Source: an uncultured bacterium (GTDB taxonomy: Bacteria; Myxococcota_A; UBA9160; SMWR01). From it: DNA of 35,485 nt. Shown piece by piece: positions 16,534 through 24,751 of the stretch. Position 1 is the stretch's first letter, and every line of letters starts with the position of its first letter. The translations under genes were made by a program, and so were the position numbers. The DNA is taken from positions 1 through 35,485 of the forward strand of contig CALDCK010000115.1 of NCBI GenBank assembly GCA_937937315.1, read 5' to 3'. The notes beneath the pieces are model-generated. The model did not search any database and was not told the origin of the DNA. It saw nothing but the letters and a program-made list of their open reading frames with translations.

Positions 16534-18036
16534 TCACCGCACCTCGTACTCGTGGATCCCACCCTCTTCGTGGAGCTTCTCGTAGGCCGCGAAGTTCCCC
16601 GGGAACAGGAACGGGGCGCGTCCCTCGGCATCCTGGTAGTAGCTCGTGCAGGAGGGGTGCCCCCAGGAGAAGAGCGGGAACTGCGTGAGCATCCAGTCGT
16701 TGTAGGCGCGGTGGACCTCGGGCTTGACTGCGATCGCGCGCGCGCCGGCCGCCTGCTTCTGCGCGAGAAGGCGAACGATGCTCTTCACGTTCCGCTCGAC
16801 GGTGATGAAGTAGGAGACGTTCAGGACGAGACCGTTGGGCCCTACGGCGAAGAAGTAGTTCGGGAAGCCCGGCGTCGCGATTCCCTTGTGGGTCTCGGGG
16901 GCCTTCTCCATCGCGCCCGCCAGCGACTGTCCGTCCTCGCCCACGATGTCGATACGGTCGAAGTCCTGGATCCGGTAGCCCGTGCAGTAGACGATGGCGT
17001 CCGCGTCGATCTCCCGACCGCTGGTCGTGGTGATCCCCTTCGGCCGCACGGATGCGAGCCCCTCGGGCACGAGCTCGACGTGGTCGAGCATCAGGGTCGG
17101 GTAGAAGCCGTCGGACACGAGGCCGCGCTTGCAGGCGTAGCGGCTCTTCGGTGTGAGCACCTCGCGCAGCTCGGGATCCGGCACGGTCGCGTCGATGAAC
17201 TTCATGACGCGCTTCTCGAAGTCGTCCATGCGCTTGTTCCCGAGGGTCGCCGCCTGGTGGACGAAGCCCATCAGAAAGCGCTGGAAACGCTGGGTCATGC
17301 GGATCAGGGCGGGCATGCGACGGAACCAGCGCCGGCGTGACTCGGAGTAGGTTTTTCGACCGCGCGGCATGATCCAGTTGGCGGTGCGCTGGAGCACCGT
17401 GAGGTGCGACACGACCTTCGCGACCTCGGGGACGATCTGCACCGCACTCGCCGCCGAACCCACGATCACGACTCGCTTGCCGGTCAGGTCGACGTCGTGA
17501 TTCCAGCGGGTGGCGTGCCAGCTGTCCCCCTCGAAGTCGTCCATCCCGGGCACGTCCGGGTAGAGAGGGGTGTGCTGATTGCCCATGCCGTTGATCACGA
17601 CGTCGCACTCGAAGCTCTCTCCCGAGTCGCTCGTGAGGCGCCAGGTGCCGTCGTCCTGGTAGCGCGCCGAAGCGATCCGCGTGTTCAGGCGGATATGAGG
17701 CTCGAGTCCAAACTCCCGCGCGCAGCGCTGGAGGTACGCCTCGATCTCGGGCTGCTCCACGAAGCTCGCCGACCAGTCGGGATTGGGGGCGTAGGAAAAG
17801 GTGTAGGAGTGAGCCCAGACGTCGCAGGCGAGGCCCGGATAGGTGTGGATGTGCCAGGTACCGCCGACCGCATCCGTGGCCTCGTAGATCGTGAAGTTCG
17901 TGAAGCCGCGCTCGAGGAGCTCGTGGCCCGTAGCCAGGCCCGAGGGGCCGGCGCCGATGACGGCGATGCGAAGAGACGCGTGATCTTCCAACGAGAGCTC
18001 CGGAGTGAGGAGGAGGCGAGCGCCGGAGTCTGCCAC
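16534..18036 (-). CDS. Flavin-containing monooxygenase, Baeyer-Villiger type
   Basis: This 500-residue flavoprotein from the chosen start has an FAD motif GAGPSG, a second Rossmann motif GSAASAVQ and the Baeyer-Villiger fingerprint FxGxxxHxxxW as FEGDSWHATRW, followed by Asn rather than the usual Pro or Asp. The class inserts oxygen next to a ketone or oxidises a heteroatom, using NADPH and O2. The start is uncertain because no ATG is available upstream of the FAD motif: GTG at 18036 has GGTGG 5 nt upstream and is used here. TTG at 17991 (GGAG 7 nt away) and TTG at 18090 are alternatives. It lies head to head with a P450 remnant and convergent with the SDR/DapB-like operon. Confidence 0.85.
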   Translation of the reverse strand: MADSGARLLLTPELSLEDHASLRIAVIGAGPSGLATGHELLERGFTNFTIYEATDAVGGTWHIHTYPGLACDVWAHSYTFSYAPNPDWSASFVEQPEIEAYLQRCAREFGLEPHIRLNTRIASARYQDDGTWRLTSDSGESFECDVVINGMGNQHTPLYPDVPGMDDFEGDSWHATRWNHDVDLTGKRVVIVGSAASAVQIVPEVAKVVSHLTVLQRTANWIMPRGRKTYSESRRRWFRRMPALIRMTQRFQRFLMGFVHQAATLGNKRMDDFEKRVMKFIDATVPDPELREVLTPKSRYACKRGLVSDGFYPTLMLDHVELVPEGLASVRPKGITTTSGREIDADAIVYCTGYRIQDFDRIDIVGEDGQSLAGAMEKAPETHKGIATPGFPNYFFAVGPNGLVLNVSYFITVERNVKSIVRLLAQKQAAGARAIAVKPEVHRAYNDWMLTQFPLFSWGHPSCTSYYQDAEGRAPFLFPGNFAAYEKLHEEGGIHEYEVR

Positions 18037-18089
18037 TTCGCCACCCGTTCGGCAGCACCCGGAGCGCCCCAGGTCTGCACAATGCCCCA

Positions 18090-18331
18090 ATGAGCGCCGC
18101 CTCCCTACCCGTCCGACGGCCTCCCCGCGCCCCGGGGGAAGCGCCCTGGCGATGGCGTCGGATCCCCTGGGCTTCCTCGTCGACCAGCACCGCCGACTCG
18201 GCCCGGTCTTCCGCGTGCACGCCGCCCACCTCGATCTGATCGTGCTCGCCGGTGAGGAAGCGAACGCCTACGTCCACGGCCCCGGCGCCGAGGACCTCTC
18301 GAACCGCGCCAGCCCGGTCTGCGGGGGGTGA
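18090..18331 (+). pseudogene. Cytochrome P450 5'-end remnant (frameshifted and truncated)
   Basis: In the frame starting at ATG 18090 the sequence reads MSAASLPVRRPPRAPGEAP, the proline-rich start typical of bacterial P450s. Near 18140-18150 it must shift frame to continue ALAMASDPLGFLVDQHRRLG, then PVFRVHAAHLDLIVLAGEEANAY. This is the usual N-terminal beta-1 region of P450s, where such sequences read DPLGF(L)..RRxGxVFRV...VLAGPEAN. The shift plausibly removed four or five codons between GAAGCGCCC and GCCCTGGCG. The frame ends at TGA 18329-18331 after about 80 of the usual 400-450 residues, and the heme-binding Cys region is absent. The neighbouring fatty-acid hydroxylase gene begins 20 bp later on the other strand. 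The match is from memory of the family, not a search. Confidence 0.68.
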
Positions 18332-18350
18332 GGCCGGGGCCCGGAATCCC

Positions 18351-18977
18351 TCACTCCGGGCGGCGATTGGCGAAGGCCGCCCGGGCGTCGGCCTCTCGCG
18401 TACGAGCGTCACGGTGAGCGCTGCCGACGAGCTCGTAGTCGTCCGCGTAGACTGGCCAGATATCGCCACACGCATCTACGAGCCAGGGCATCGCGAGCCG
18501 ACGGGGTACTCGTACCTTGTCGACCGAGAGCCGCGTCGAGAAGACCCGATCCCACAAGGGGCTCGTCACCCCCTGGGCACGGCGCGGATCCGTGAAGTGA
18601 TGGGCGAAGTGGTTGCGGCGACGCCAGCGACCATAGGCGCCACGCGGCGGATGCGTGTGGGCGCGGCGATGCAGAACCTCGTAGAGGAGGTACATGCCGA
18701 TGAAGCCGATCGTGAAGGCGAGACCTGCGGCGCCGCCGGCGACGACTCCGGCCAGAGGCCACACGACGGCCACGGCGGCCACGGCCGCAAGCGCCTTCTG
18801 CCACCAGGGCGCGAAGTAGTCTACCTGGGCGTGATGCCGTCGGTGCTCCGACGCGCCCAGTCGCCTGGCCGAGGCGCCGTGGAAGACGAAGCGGTGCAGC
18901 AGATACTCAGCGAGGGTCCACCCGAGCGCGCCGAGTACGAAGGATCCGACCCAAGGGATCGGGATCGGCATCTGCAC
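18351..18977 (-). CDS. Fatty-acid hydroxylase/sterol desaturase superfamily membrane protein
   Basis: This 208-residue integral membrane protein has a set of histidine boxes typical of the di-iron superfamily: HRFVFH, EHRRHHAQ, HRRAHTH and NHFAHHF. Hydrophobic segments lie at about residues 10-28, 65-85 and 85-105. Members hydroxylate or desaturate lipids, sterols or carotenoids using O2 and an electron donor. GTG at 18977 has GGGAGGG 8 nt upstream and is preferred; an ATG two codons later is possible. It is divergent from the glycosyltransferase at 19075. The substrate is unknown. The C-terminal ADARAAFANRRPE tail is hydrophilic. Confidence 0.85.
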   Translation of the reverse strand: MQMPIPIPWVGSFVLGALGWTLAEYLLHRFVFHGASARRLGASEHRRHHAQVDYFAPWWQKALAAVAAVAVVWPLAGVVAGGAAGLAFTIGFIGMYLLYEVLHRRAHTHPPRGAYGRWRRRNHFAHHFTDPRRAQGVTSPLWDRVFSTRLSVDKVRVPRRLAMPWLVDACGDIWPVYADDYELVGSAHRDARTREADARAAFANRRPE

Positions 18978-19074
18978 TGCGAAGCCCTCCCTGCGACCTC
19001 ACCCACCGGATCCCGAAGAGCCGCCGGGAGCCTTGATTTTGACAGAACGGCGCGTGAAGGGAACCCTTCGACCG

Positions 19075-20307
19075 ATGCTCGACGAGAGGATCCGCCAGGC
19101 AAGGGATGAGTTCGACCTGACCGACCCCGACCATCAGGTCAGCGTCGTCGCCCTCGCGGAAGCCCTCCTCGCCGATGGAGTGAGAACCGGCCCCGTCGAT
19201 CCCGAGTCGCCCATCGAGGCGAGGATCGCAGGGCTGCTCGCCGACTCGCGCCGCTGGCTCTCGCAGCAGACCTCTCCCCTCACGATCGGAGTGGTCTTCG
19301 CGATGTGGGGTGAGCAGAACCGGCTCCGGCCCCGATCCACTGAGAATCCTCACGGCGAGGACTCTCTCGCCACGAAGCTCCGTCAGCTCGACTGGGCGAT
19401 GCGCGACACACCGATCGACTGGCGTGTCTACGCGGTAGATGACGGCTGCCCCCACGGAAGCGCCCCGATCGCGGCGGAGATCGCTCACGCCCACCCCCTG
19501 GGAGATCGCGTCACGGTCCTTTCCCTCGCCGATCACCTCCCGGCCCCTTCCGGCCCGCTCCGACACCTCGAATCCCCGGAGGCATCGCGAAAGGGCGGCG
19601 CCATCACGCTAGGCGCCCTGCGGGCGATCGACGACGGCGCAGATGCCGTCGTCTACACCGACGCCGACAGCTCCGTCCACCTGGGCCAGCTGGGACTCCT
19701 GCTGCGCCCCTTCCTTCGCGAAGGAGCCGAGGTCGTCCTGGGAAGTCGGAAGCACCCGGCGGCGGTCCTCGTCAAGGATTCGGCGCGCTGGGGAATCGGC
19801 ATCAAGGTGCTGCGCCACATGCAGCGCATGGTCGGGAAGGCGATCTTCTCGCGCGGCATCCTCGACACCCAGGCCGCCTTCAAGCTCTACGAGAGCGGGG
19901 CGCTTCGCCGGATCCTCGCCGACGCCAGGATCTTCGACTTCTCCTTCGACACCGACTGGATCCTGGCGGCGCTCCAGAAGGGGTACACGATCGAGCAGGT
20001 CCCCTTCGCCTTCATCGACTCCGCCGCGGAGTCCGCCTCGATCGCCCAGGGACCGATGACGACCTGGGAATCGCTCCTCTTCGGCCTGGTTCGCGCGGTC
20101 AGGAGCCGAGGATTCGCCACCGGCGACGCCGCGGCCATGGCGGCCGTCATCGAGGAGGAGATCGACGGCTTCCGGGATCTGGAGCGCATCATCGACCGCC
20201 TCCCTCGGGAGCTGGCGGACGCCGAGGAGACGGATTTCGGCGACCCGGAGATCATGTCGCCGGAGGCACTTCGCGCCTGGCTTCGCACGGTCGGAACGGG
20301 CGGCTGA
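19075..20307 (+). CDS. Family 2 glycosyltransferase
   Basis: This 410-residue protein has a GT-A fold core from about residue 80: a nucleotide-binding strand (LTIGVVFAMWGEQN), YAVDDGCPHGS, and a metal-binding DxD as YTDADSS (Asp codons at 19660 and 19666), followed by LGSRKHP and a DTQAAFKLYE segment like that of dolichyl-phosphate sugar transferases. A leader of about 80 residues and a helical C-terminal tail lie outside the core, and there are no obvious membrane spans. It should transfer a sugar from a nucleotide donor; donor and acceptor are unknown. ATG 19075 is chosen, with AAGGGA 12 nt upstream. In-frame TTG 19033 and GTG 19054 are possible starts. Confidence 0.82.
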   Translation: MLDERIRQARDEFDLTDPDHQVSVVALAEALLADGVRTGPVDPESPIEARIAGLLADSRRWLSQQTSPLTIGVVFAMWGEQNRLRPRSTENPHGEDSLATKLRQLDWAMRDTPIDWRVYAVDDGCPHGSAPIAAEIAHAHPLGDRVTVLSLADHLPAPSGPLRHLESPEASRKGGAITLGALRAIDDGADAVVYTDADSSVHLGQLGLLLRPFLREGAEVVLGSRKHPAAVLVKDSARWGIGIKVLRHMQRMVGKAIFSRGILDTQAAFKLYESGALRRILADARIFDFSFDTDWILAALQKGYTIEQVPFAFIDSAAESASIAQGPMTTWESLLFGLVRAVRSRGFATGDAAAMAAVIEEEIDGFRDLERIIDRLPRELADAEETDFGDPEIMSPEALRAWLRTVGTGG

Positions 20308-20326
20308 GCGCCTCGATCCCCATGGG

Positions 20327-20359
20327 TTTGCCACTTTGCACTGCCGGTGCAATATTCTC
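20327..20359 (+). promoter_or_regulatory. Candidate promoter and dyad operator of the BVMO-TetR operon
   Basis: The dyad TTGCAC-TGCCG-GTGCAA (20336-20352) has perfect 6-bp arms with a 5-bp centre. It lies between a possible -35, TTGCCA (20328-20333), and a possible -10, AATATT (20351-20356), with a 17-bp spacer. This is a local AT-rich island in otherwise GC-rich sequence, 33 bp before the BVMO ATG. A TetR gene follows in the same operon, so the dyad is a natural candidate for its operator. Confidence 0.6.
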
Positions 20360-20384
20360 CTCTCGAAACGACGAGGAGAACGAG

Positions 20385-22223
20385 ATGGCGAACTCGGCGG
20401 ATACAGGCCCGGACGCCCCGAAGGCGACCGAGGATACGGCGGGGCTCGGCTTCGACCCGACGGCACTGCGACAGAAGTACCGGGAAGAGCGCGAGCGGCG
20501 CCTGCGCTCGGACGGGAACGAGCAGTACATCGAGGTCAAGGACGAGTTTGCCCACTTCCTCGATGACCCCTACGCCGAGCCCGGCTTCGAGCGCGCACCC
20601 CTGACCGACGAAGTCGAGGCCCTGATCATCGGCGGCGGCTTCGGTGGGCTCCTGGCCGGCGCCCGGCTGCGCCAGGCCGGCGTCGAAGACATCCGCATCG
20701 TCGATCCGGCGTCCGACTTCGGCGGCACCTGGTACTGGAACCGCTACCCGGGCATCGCCTGCGACGTCGAGTCCTACACCTATCTGCCGCTGCTCGAAGA
20801 GGTGGGCTACGTGCCCAAGGAGAAGTACTCCTTCGGCCGCGAAATCCTCGAGCACAGCCAGGCCATTGCCCGGAAGTACGACCTCTACCGGGACGTCTGC
20901 TTCCAGACCCGCGTGGAAGAGCTCCGCTGGGACGAGGACGAGGCCCGCTGGATCGTCACGACGAACCGGAACGACCGCATGAAGGCCCACTACCTGTGCC
21001 TCGCGACGGGCCCGCTCAACCGCCCGAAACTGCCGGGCATCCCCGGGATCGAGGACTTCGAGGGTCACACCTTCCACGCCAGCCGCTGGGACTACCGCTA
21101 CACCGGCGGTGACTCCGAGGGAAACCTCACCGGGCTCCAGGGCAAGCGCGTCGGCATCATCGGCACCGGAGCGACCTCCGTGCAGTGCGTCCCCCACGTG
21201 GGCGAGTGGGCCGAGCAGCTCTACGTCTTCCAGCGCACGCCTTCTTCGATCGACGTGAAGAAGAACCCCCCCACGGATCCCGAGTGGGCGAAGTCCCTGA
21301 AGCCGGGCTGGCACCAGCACCGCATGGACAACTTCAACGCCCTGGTCTCCGGGGTTCCCCAGGCCGAGGACCTCGTCGACGACGGCTGGACCGATCTGAT
21401 CGGCAAGCTCCTGGTGAGCATGCGGCAGGGAGCGACCTCGGATCTCTCTCCCGAAGGGATCGCGCGGGCCGTCGAGCTCGCGGATTTCGAGAAGATGGAG
21501 GAGATCCGGGCTCGGGTGGACTCCATCGTCAAGGACCCCGAGACCGCAGAGGCGCTCAAGCCCTACTACCGTCAGTTCTGCAAGCGTCCCTGCTTCCACA
21601 ACGAGTACCTGGAAGCCTTCAACCGCCCGAACGTCACCCTGGTCGACACGAAGGGCCGGGGCGTGGACCGGATCACGAAGAAGGGCGTCGTCGTCGACGG
21701 CCACGAGTACGAGGTGGACTGCCTGATCTACGCCAGCGGCTTCGAGGTGGGCACCGACTACTCGCGCCGTGCCGGCCTCCAGCTCTACGGGCGCGGTGGC
21801 CAGAGCCTGACGGAGAGGTGGGCGGACGGCGTTCGCTCGCTCCACGGCATGCACGTCCACGGCTTCCCGAACTGCTTCATCATGAGCAATCCCCAGGCGG
21901 GCTTCACGGCGAACTATCCCCACCTGCTCGACGAGCAGGCGAAGCACCTCGCCTACATCATCCAGACCGGGATCGAAAAGGGGCTGCGCAGGGTCGAGGT
22001 CACCGAGGAGGGCGAGGCCGCGTGGGTCGAGCAGTGTCTGTCCAAGGCTCAGCTCGGCACCGACTTCCTCGAGAACTGCACCCCGGGCTACTACAACAAC
22101 GAGGGCAAGACCTCGGAGCGCTCCGCCCAGGACGGCTTCTACGGCGGTGGCTCCATCGAGTTCTTCCAGATCCTCGAGGACTGGCGCAAGAAGGGCGAGC
22201 TCGAGAGAATGGACCTCTCCTAG
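20385..22223 (+). CDS. Type I Baeyer-Villiger monooxygenase (long N-terminal form)
   Basis: This 612-residue flavoprotein has an extra segment of about 80 residues before the FAD motif GGGFGG (83-88), as in the cyclopentadecanone/steroid monooxygenase-like group. DFGGTWYWNRYPGIACDVES is the conserved flavin-side stretch, and the fingerprint FEGHTFHASRWD is at residues 225-236. The NADPH motif GTGATSVQ follows. The class converts ketones, often cyclic or long-chain, to esters or lactones. ATG 20385 has GAGGAGAA 5 nt upstream. A TetR gene begins 4 nt after the stop, so the two are an operon, probably induced by the substrate through the dyad at 20336-20352. Confidence 0.93.
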   Translation: MANSADTGPDAPKATEDTAGLGFDPTALRQKYREERERRLRSDGNEQYIEVKDEFAHFLDDPYAEPGFERAPLTDEVEALIIGGGFGGLLAGARLRQAGVEDIRIVDPASDFGGTWYWNRYPGIACDVESYTYLPLLEEVGYVPKEKYSFGREILEHSQAIARKYDLYRDVCFQTRVEELRWDEDEARWIVTTNRNDRMKAHYLCLATGPLNRPKLPGIPGIEDFEGHTFHASRWDYRYTGGDSEGNLTGLQGKRVGIIGTGATSVQCVPHVGEWAEQLYVFQRTPSSIDVKKNPPTDPEWAKSLKPGWHQHRMDNFNALVSGVPQAEDLVDDGWTDLIGKLLVSMRQGATSDLSPEGIARAVELADFEKMEEIRARVDSIVKDPETAEALKPYYRQFCKRPCFHNEYLEAFNRPNVTLVDTKGRGVDRITKKGVVVDGHEYEVDCLIYASGFEVGTDYSRRAGLQLYGRGGQSLTERWADGVRSLHGMHVHGFPNCFIMSNPQAGFTANYPHLLDEQAKHLAYIIQTGIEKGLRRVEVTEEGEAAWVEQCLSKAQLGTDFLENCTPGYYNNEGKTSERSAQDGFYGGGSIEFFQILEDWRKKGELERMDLS

Positions 22224-22227
22224 ACCC

Positions 22228-22851
22228 ATGTCCCTGGAGGTCGTGGAAGCTGCGGACGGCCGACAGAGCCGCACCGCCCGATCCCGTCTGGCGATCTGCG
22301 AGGCGTGTCTCGATCTCGTGCAGGAGGGAGTGCTCCAGCCGAGCGCGGATCAGGTCGCCGAGCGGGCGGGACTGTCGCGCCGCTCGATCTTCAACCACTT
22401 CGCCGACCTCGCCGAGCTCTACGACGCCGTGGCGGCGGCCGGCATGGAGCGCTGCGCCCCTCTGCTCGAGGAGATCTCCGCCGAGGAGCCCGTTCGTCGC
22501 CGCGTCGAGCGGCTGGTCGAGATCCGCTCGAGGTTCCTCGAAGCCACGGCTCCCTTCACCCGCGCCCTGACGGCTCAGGCCCTGGTGGGGCCCGCCTCGG
22601 ATCAGGCTCTGCGAGTCTCCCGGGAGGCGGTTCGGCTCCAGGTCCGCGAGCTCGAGCAGCTCTTCCATCGAGAGCTCTCGAGCCTCCCCGGGCGGGAGCG
22701 GGGGGAGGTCGTCGAGGCCCTGTCGGCCGCGACGAGCCCGCTTCAGTGGGAGGTTCTCCGCAGGAGCCGCGAGCACTCCATCTCGCGGTCGCGAGGCATC
22801 ATGAAGCGCACCCTGACGGGGATCCTTCGGGACGCCGGGGCCGACGCGTAG
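22228..22851 (+). CDS. TetR/AcrR family transcriptional regulator
   Basis: This 207-residue regulator has a TetR-type N-terminal domain: ARSRLAICEACLDLV, then ADQVAERAGLSRRSIFNHFADLAELYDAV at about residues 41-69, with the usual recognition helix and the NHF motif. The C-terminal ligand domain is helical. ATG 22228 lies 4 nt after the BVMO stop; ribosomes could reinitiate there, as only weak purine-rich sequence precedes it. It most likely represses its own operon from the dyad at 20336-20352 and is released by a ketone or a downstream acyl compound; this is inference from placement. It is a different protein from the TetR at 4515-5174. Confidence 0.9.
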   Translation: MSLEVVEAADGRQSRTARSRLAICEACLDLVQEGVLQPSADQVAERAGLSRRSIFNHFADLAELYDAVAAAGMERCAPLLEEISAEEPVRRRVERLVEIRSRFLEATAPFTRALTAQALVGPASDQALRVSREAVRLQVRELEQLFHRELSSLPGRERGEVVEALSAATSPLQWEVLRRSREHSISRSRGIMKRTLTGILRDAGADA

Positions 22852-22871
22852 CCCGCCCGGAACGTTCCGAC

Positions 22872-23711
22872 CTATTGCGCCAGATCGGACAGTGAGTCCC
22901 CACCAACTCCTGCCGGCGGAGGTGTCGGCAGATCGTCCGGGATCCGATCGACGATCTCCTCACTGAGACCCACCTCGTCCACGAGGAAAGCCTCGCGCTC
23001 GCCCTCGGCGTCGATCTCGATTCGCTCGCCCCAGGCGATGCCGAGCACGCTGTCACTGCGATTGATCCGGACCGAGAGTGCGTAGTTGAAGGGGCCCCAG
23101 GCTCGCGTCGACTCGTGACGCTCGCGGATCTGCTCGGTGCTCGCGCCGATGACGTCGAGGCGACACTGAAGAGCCAGGGGCGCGAGGAGCGGACGAACCA
23201 CGAACCAGAACTTCCCGTCCTCGAAGCGCGCCGGCATTCCCCAGGCCGGGTGCTCGACCGCCGTCTCGCGATCCCTGCACAGGGGCAGCGGCTCGCCGTG
23301 GAGCATCGAGCTGTCGACGACGAGGCGATCGCCGCCGATATCCACGATCGTGCTGCCGTGATTCGGCGGGAGGTCCGGTGCGAAGGTGATCGTTGCGAGC
23401 ACGCGTTGCGCTCGAAAGCCGAGGGCTGCGAGAAGCGCCCACATCGCGCCGCTCTCGGCCCAGCAAGTGGCCCCTGTGCCGTGCTCGAGCCACGACTCGA
23501 AGAAGGAGGCGGGATCGTCCCCGGGCAGGGAGCCGGCGCCGCCGTTCCGCAGATGGATGAGCTTGCGTACGTTGTCGAAGGGAACGCGCCGACACCAGGC
23601 CGCGTAAAGATCTTCGACGCCCTCGCGGCTGATGTCCGGCGGGGCTTCGAGGCCGAGCCCCTCGAGGACTCGCTCGACGAGGGCCGGCGACAGACCGTGG
23701 GTGTCGGTCAC
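22872..23711 (-). CDS. Arylamine N-acetyltransferase-like protein
   Basis: This 279-residue protein has a candidate catalytic triad C83 (GATCWAESG), H118 (PNHGSTIVD) and D133 (LVVDSSM). The 15-residue His-Asp spacing equals that of known arylamine N-acetyltransferases. The usual RGGxCxE around the cysteine is changed to GATCWAE, so substrate or acyl donor may differ. Family members acetylate arylamines or hydrazines from acetyl-CoA, and relatives act as amide synthases in natural-product pathways. GTG 23711 overlaps the TGA of the CDF transporter gene as GTGA, implying translational coupling. The C-terminal third is less typical. Confidence 0.75.
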   Translation of the reverse strand: MTDTHGLSPALVERVLEGLGLEAPPDISREGVEDLYAAWCRRVPFDNVRKLIHLRNGGAGSLPGDDPASFFESWLEHGTGATCWAESGAMWALLAALGFRAQRVLATITFAPDLPPNHGSTIVDIGGDRLVVDSSMLHGEPLPLCRDRETAVEHPAWGMPARFEDGKFWFVVRPLLAPLALQCRLDVIGASTEQIRERHESTRAWGPFNYALSVRINRSDSVLGIAWGERIEIDAEGEREAFLVDEVGLSEEIVDRIPDDLPTPPPAGVGGDSLSDLAQ

Positions 23712-24643
23712 GCCTCGAGATCAGCCTGCCCGTGCTCTGGTTCGCCCAGGTCGGGCTCGAGATAGATCCGGACCTCGGCGGGGATCCGGGCACGCATGCG
23801 TTCCTGGACCGAGTCGATGGCGCGGGCCACCCCCTGGAAGTCGAGGCCGGGATCGAGCTCGATGCGGGCGCAGACGAGGATCTCCTCGGGGCCGAGGTGC
23901 TGTGTGCGAAGGTCGAGGAGGCGCCGCACCGAAGGCTCGGACTCGATCGCCGCCACCACCTCGCGTCGCCACTCCGGATTCGCCGCCTCCCCGATCAGCA
24001 GACTCTTCATCTCCACGGCGAGCACGACGGCGATCACGCCGAGCAATATGCCGATCGCCAGGCTGCCGAGGGCGTCGAAGCGCGGGTCGCCGGTGACCTC
24101 GGCGAGACCGACGCCGACCAGAGCGAAGATCAGCCCCACCAGAGCCCCCAAGTCCTCCAGCAGGATCACGGGGAGCTCCGGGCTCTTCGCCCGCCGAACG
24201 AAGGACAGGAAGGAGTGCCGACCGCGAACGCGGTTCGCCTCCTTGACCGCGGTCCGCAGGGCGAAGCCTTCGAAGACGACGGCGAGCAGCAGGACCCCGA
24301 TCGCCCAGCCCATCGAGCCGAGCTCGTGGGGGTGGCGGAGCTTCTCCGCGCCCTCGTAGATCGCGAAGAGAGAGCCCAGGGTGAAGAGCACGATCGACAC
24401 GACGAAGGCCCAGAAGTAACGCTCGCGGCCGTAGCCGAAGGGGTGCTCGGGCGTCGGATCCTTCTTCGCGCGCTCCCCACCCAGCAGCAGCAGGGCCTGA
24501 TTGCCGGTATCGGCCATCGAGTGGACCGCCTCCGCCAGCATCGAGGCGGCACCGGTGGCCGTCCAGGCCACGAACTTCGCGACGGCGATGCCCAGATTCG
24601 CGACCAGCGCCGTGACGACCGCCCTGCGACTTCCCTCCTGCAC
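23708..24643 (-). CDS. Cation diffusion facilitator (CDF) family transporter
   Basis: This 311-residue membrane protein has about six transmembrane segments and the CDF metal site HSMAD in the second (AEAVHSMADTG). The fifth carries LLEDLGALVGL, where classical members have HxxxD; the ED form is typical of the ZnT9-like branch. A cytoplasmic C-terminal domain of about 90 residues ends the protein. It exports or exchanges Zn2+, Mn2+ or similar cations. GTG 24643 is chosen because a near-perfect AAGGAGG lies 6 nt upstream; the frame is open to 24697 without such a site. It is coupled to the acetyltransferase gene through a GTGA overlap. Confidence 0.9.
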   Translation of the reverse strand: MQEGSRRAVVTALVANLGIAVAKFVAWTATGAASMLAEAVHSMADTGNQALLLLGGERAKKDPTPEHPFGYGRERYFWAFVVSIVLFTLGSLFAIYEGAEKLRHPHELGSMGWAIGVLLLAVVFEGFALRTAVKEANRVRGRHSFLSFVRRAKSPELPVILLEDLGALVGLIFALVGVGLAEVTGDPRFDALGSLAIGILLGVIAVVLAVEMKSLLIGEAANPEWRREVVAAIESEPSVRRLLDLRTQHLGPEEILVCARIELDPGLDFQGVARAIDSVQERMRARIPAEVRIYLEPDLGEPEHGQADLEA

Positions 24644-24751
24644 GATTCCCCTCCTTGGCGACCGGACCCCGGCCGCCAGCATTCTAACGCGACGCACGAA
24701 GTGCGGGCTGGCGGGTGTAGACTGAGCCAGCTCGCCTCAGGAGGTCAGTCC

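Noticed and set aside
19887-22274. A 795-codon open frame on the - strand
   Set aside because: Antisense to the BVMO and the end of the glycosyltransferase; no recognisable domain.
22859-22868. Palindrome GGAACGTTCC between the convergent TetR and NAT genes
   Set aside because: Located downstream of both genes with no promoter nearby; probably chance.
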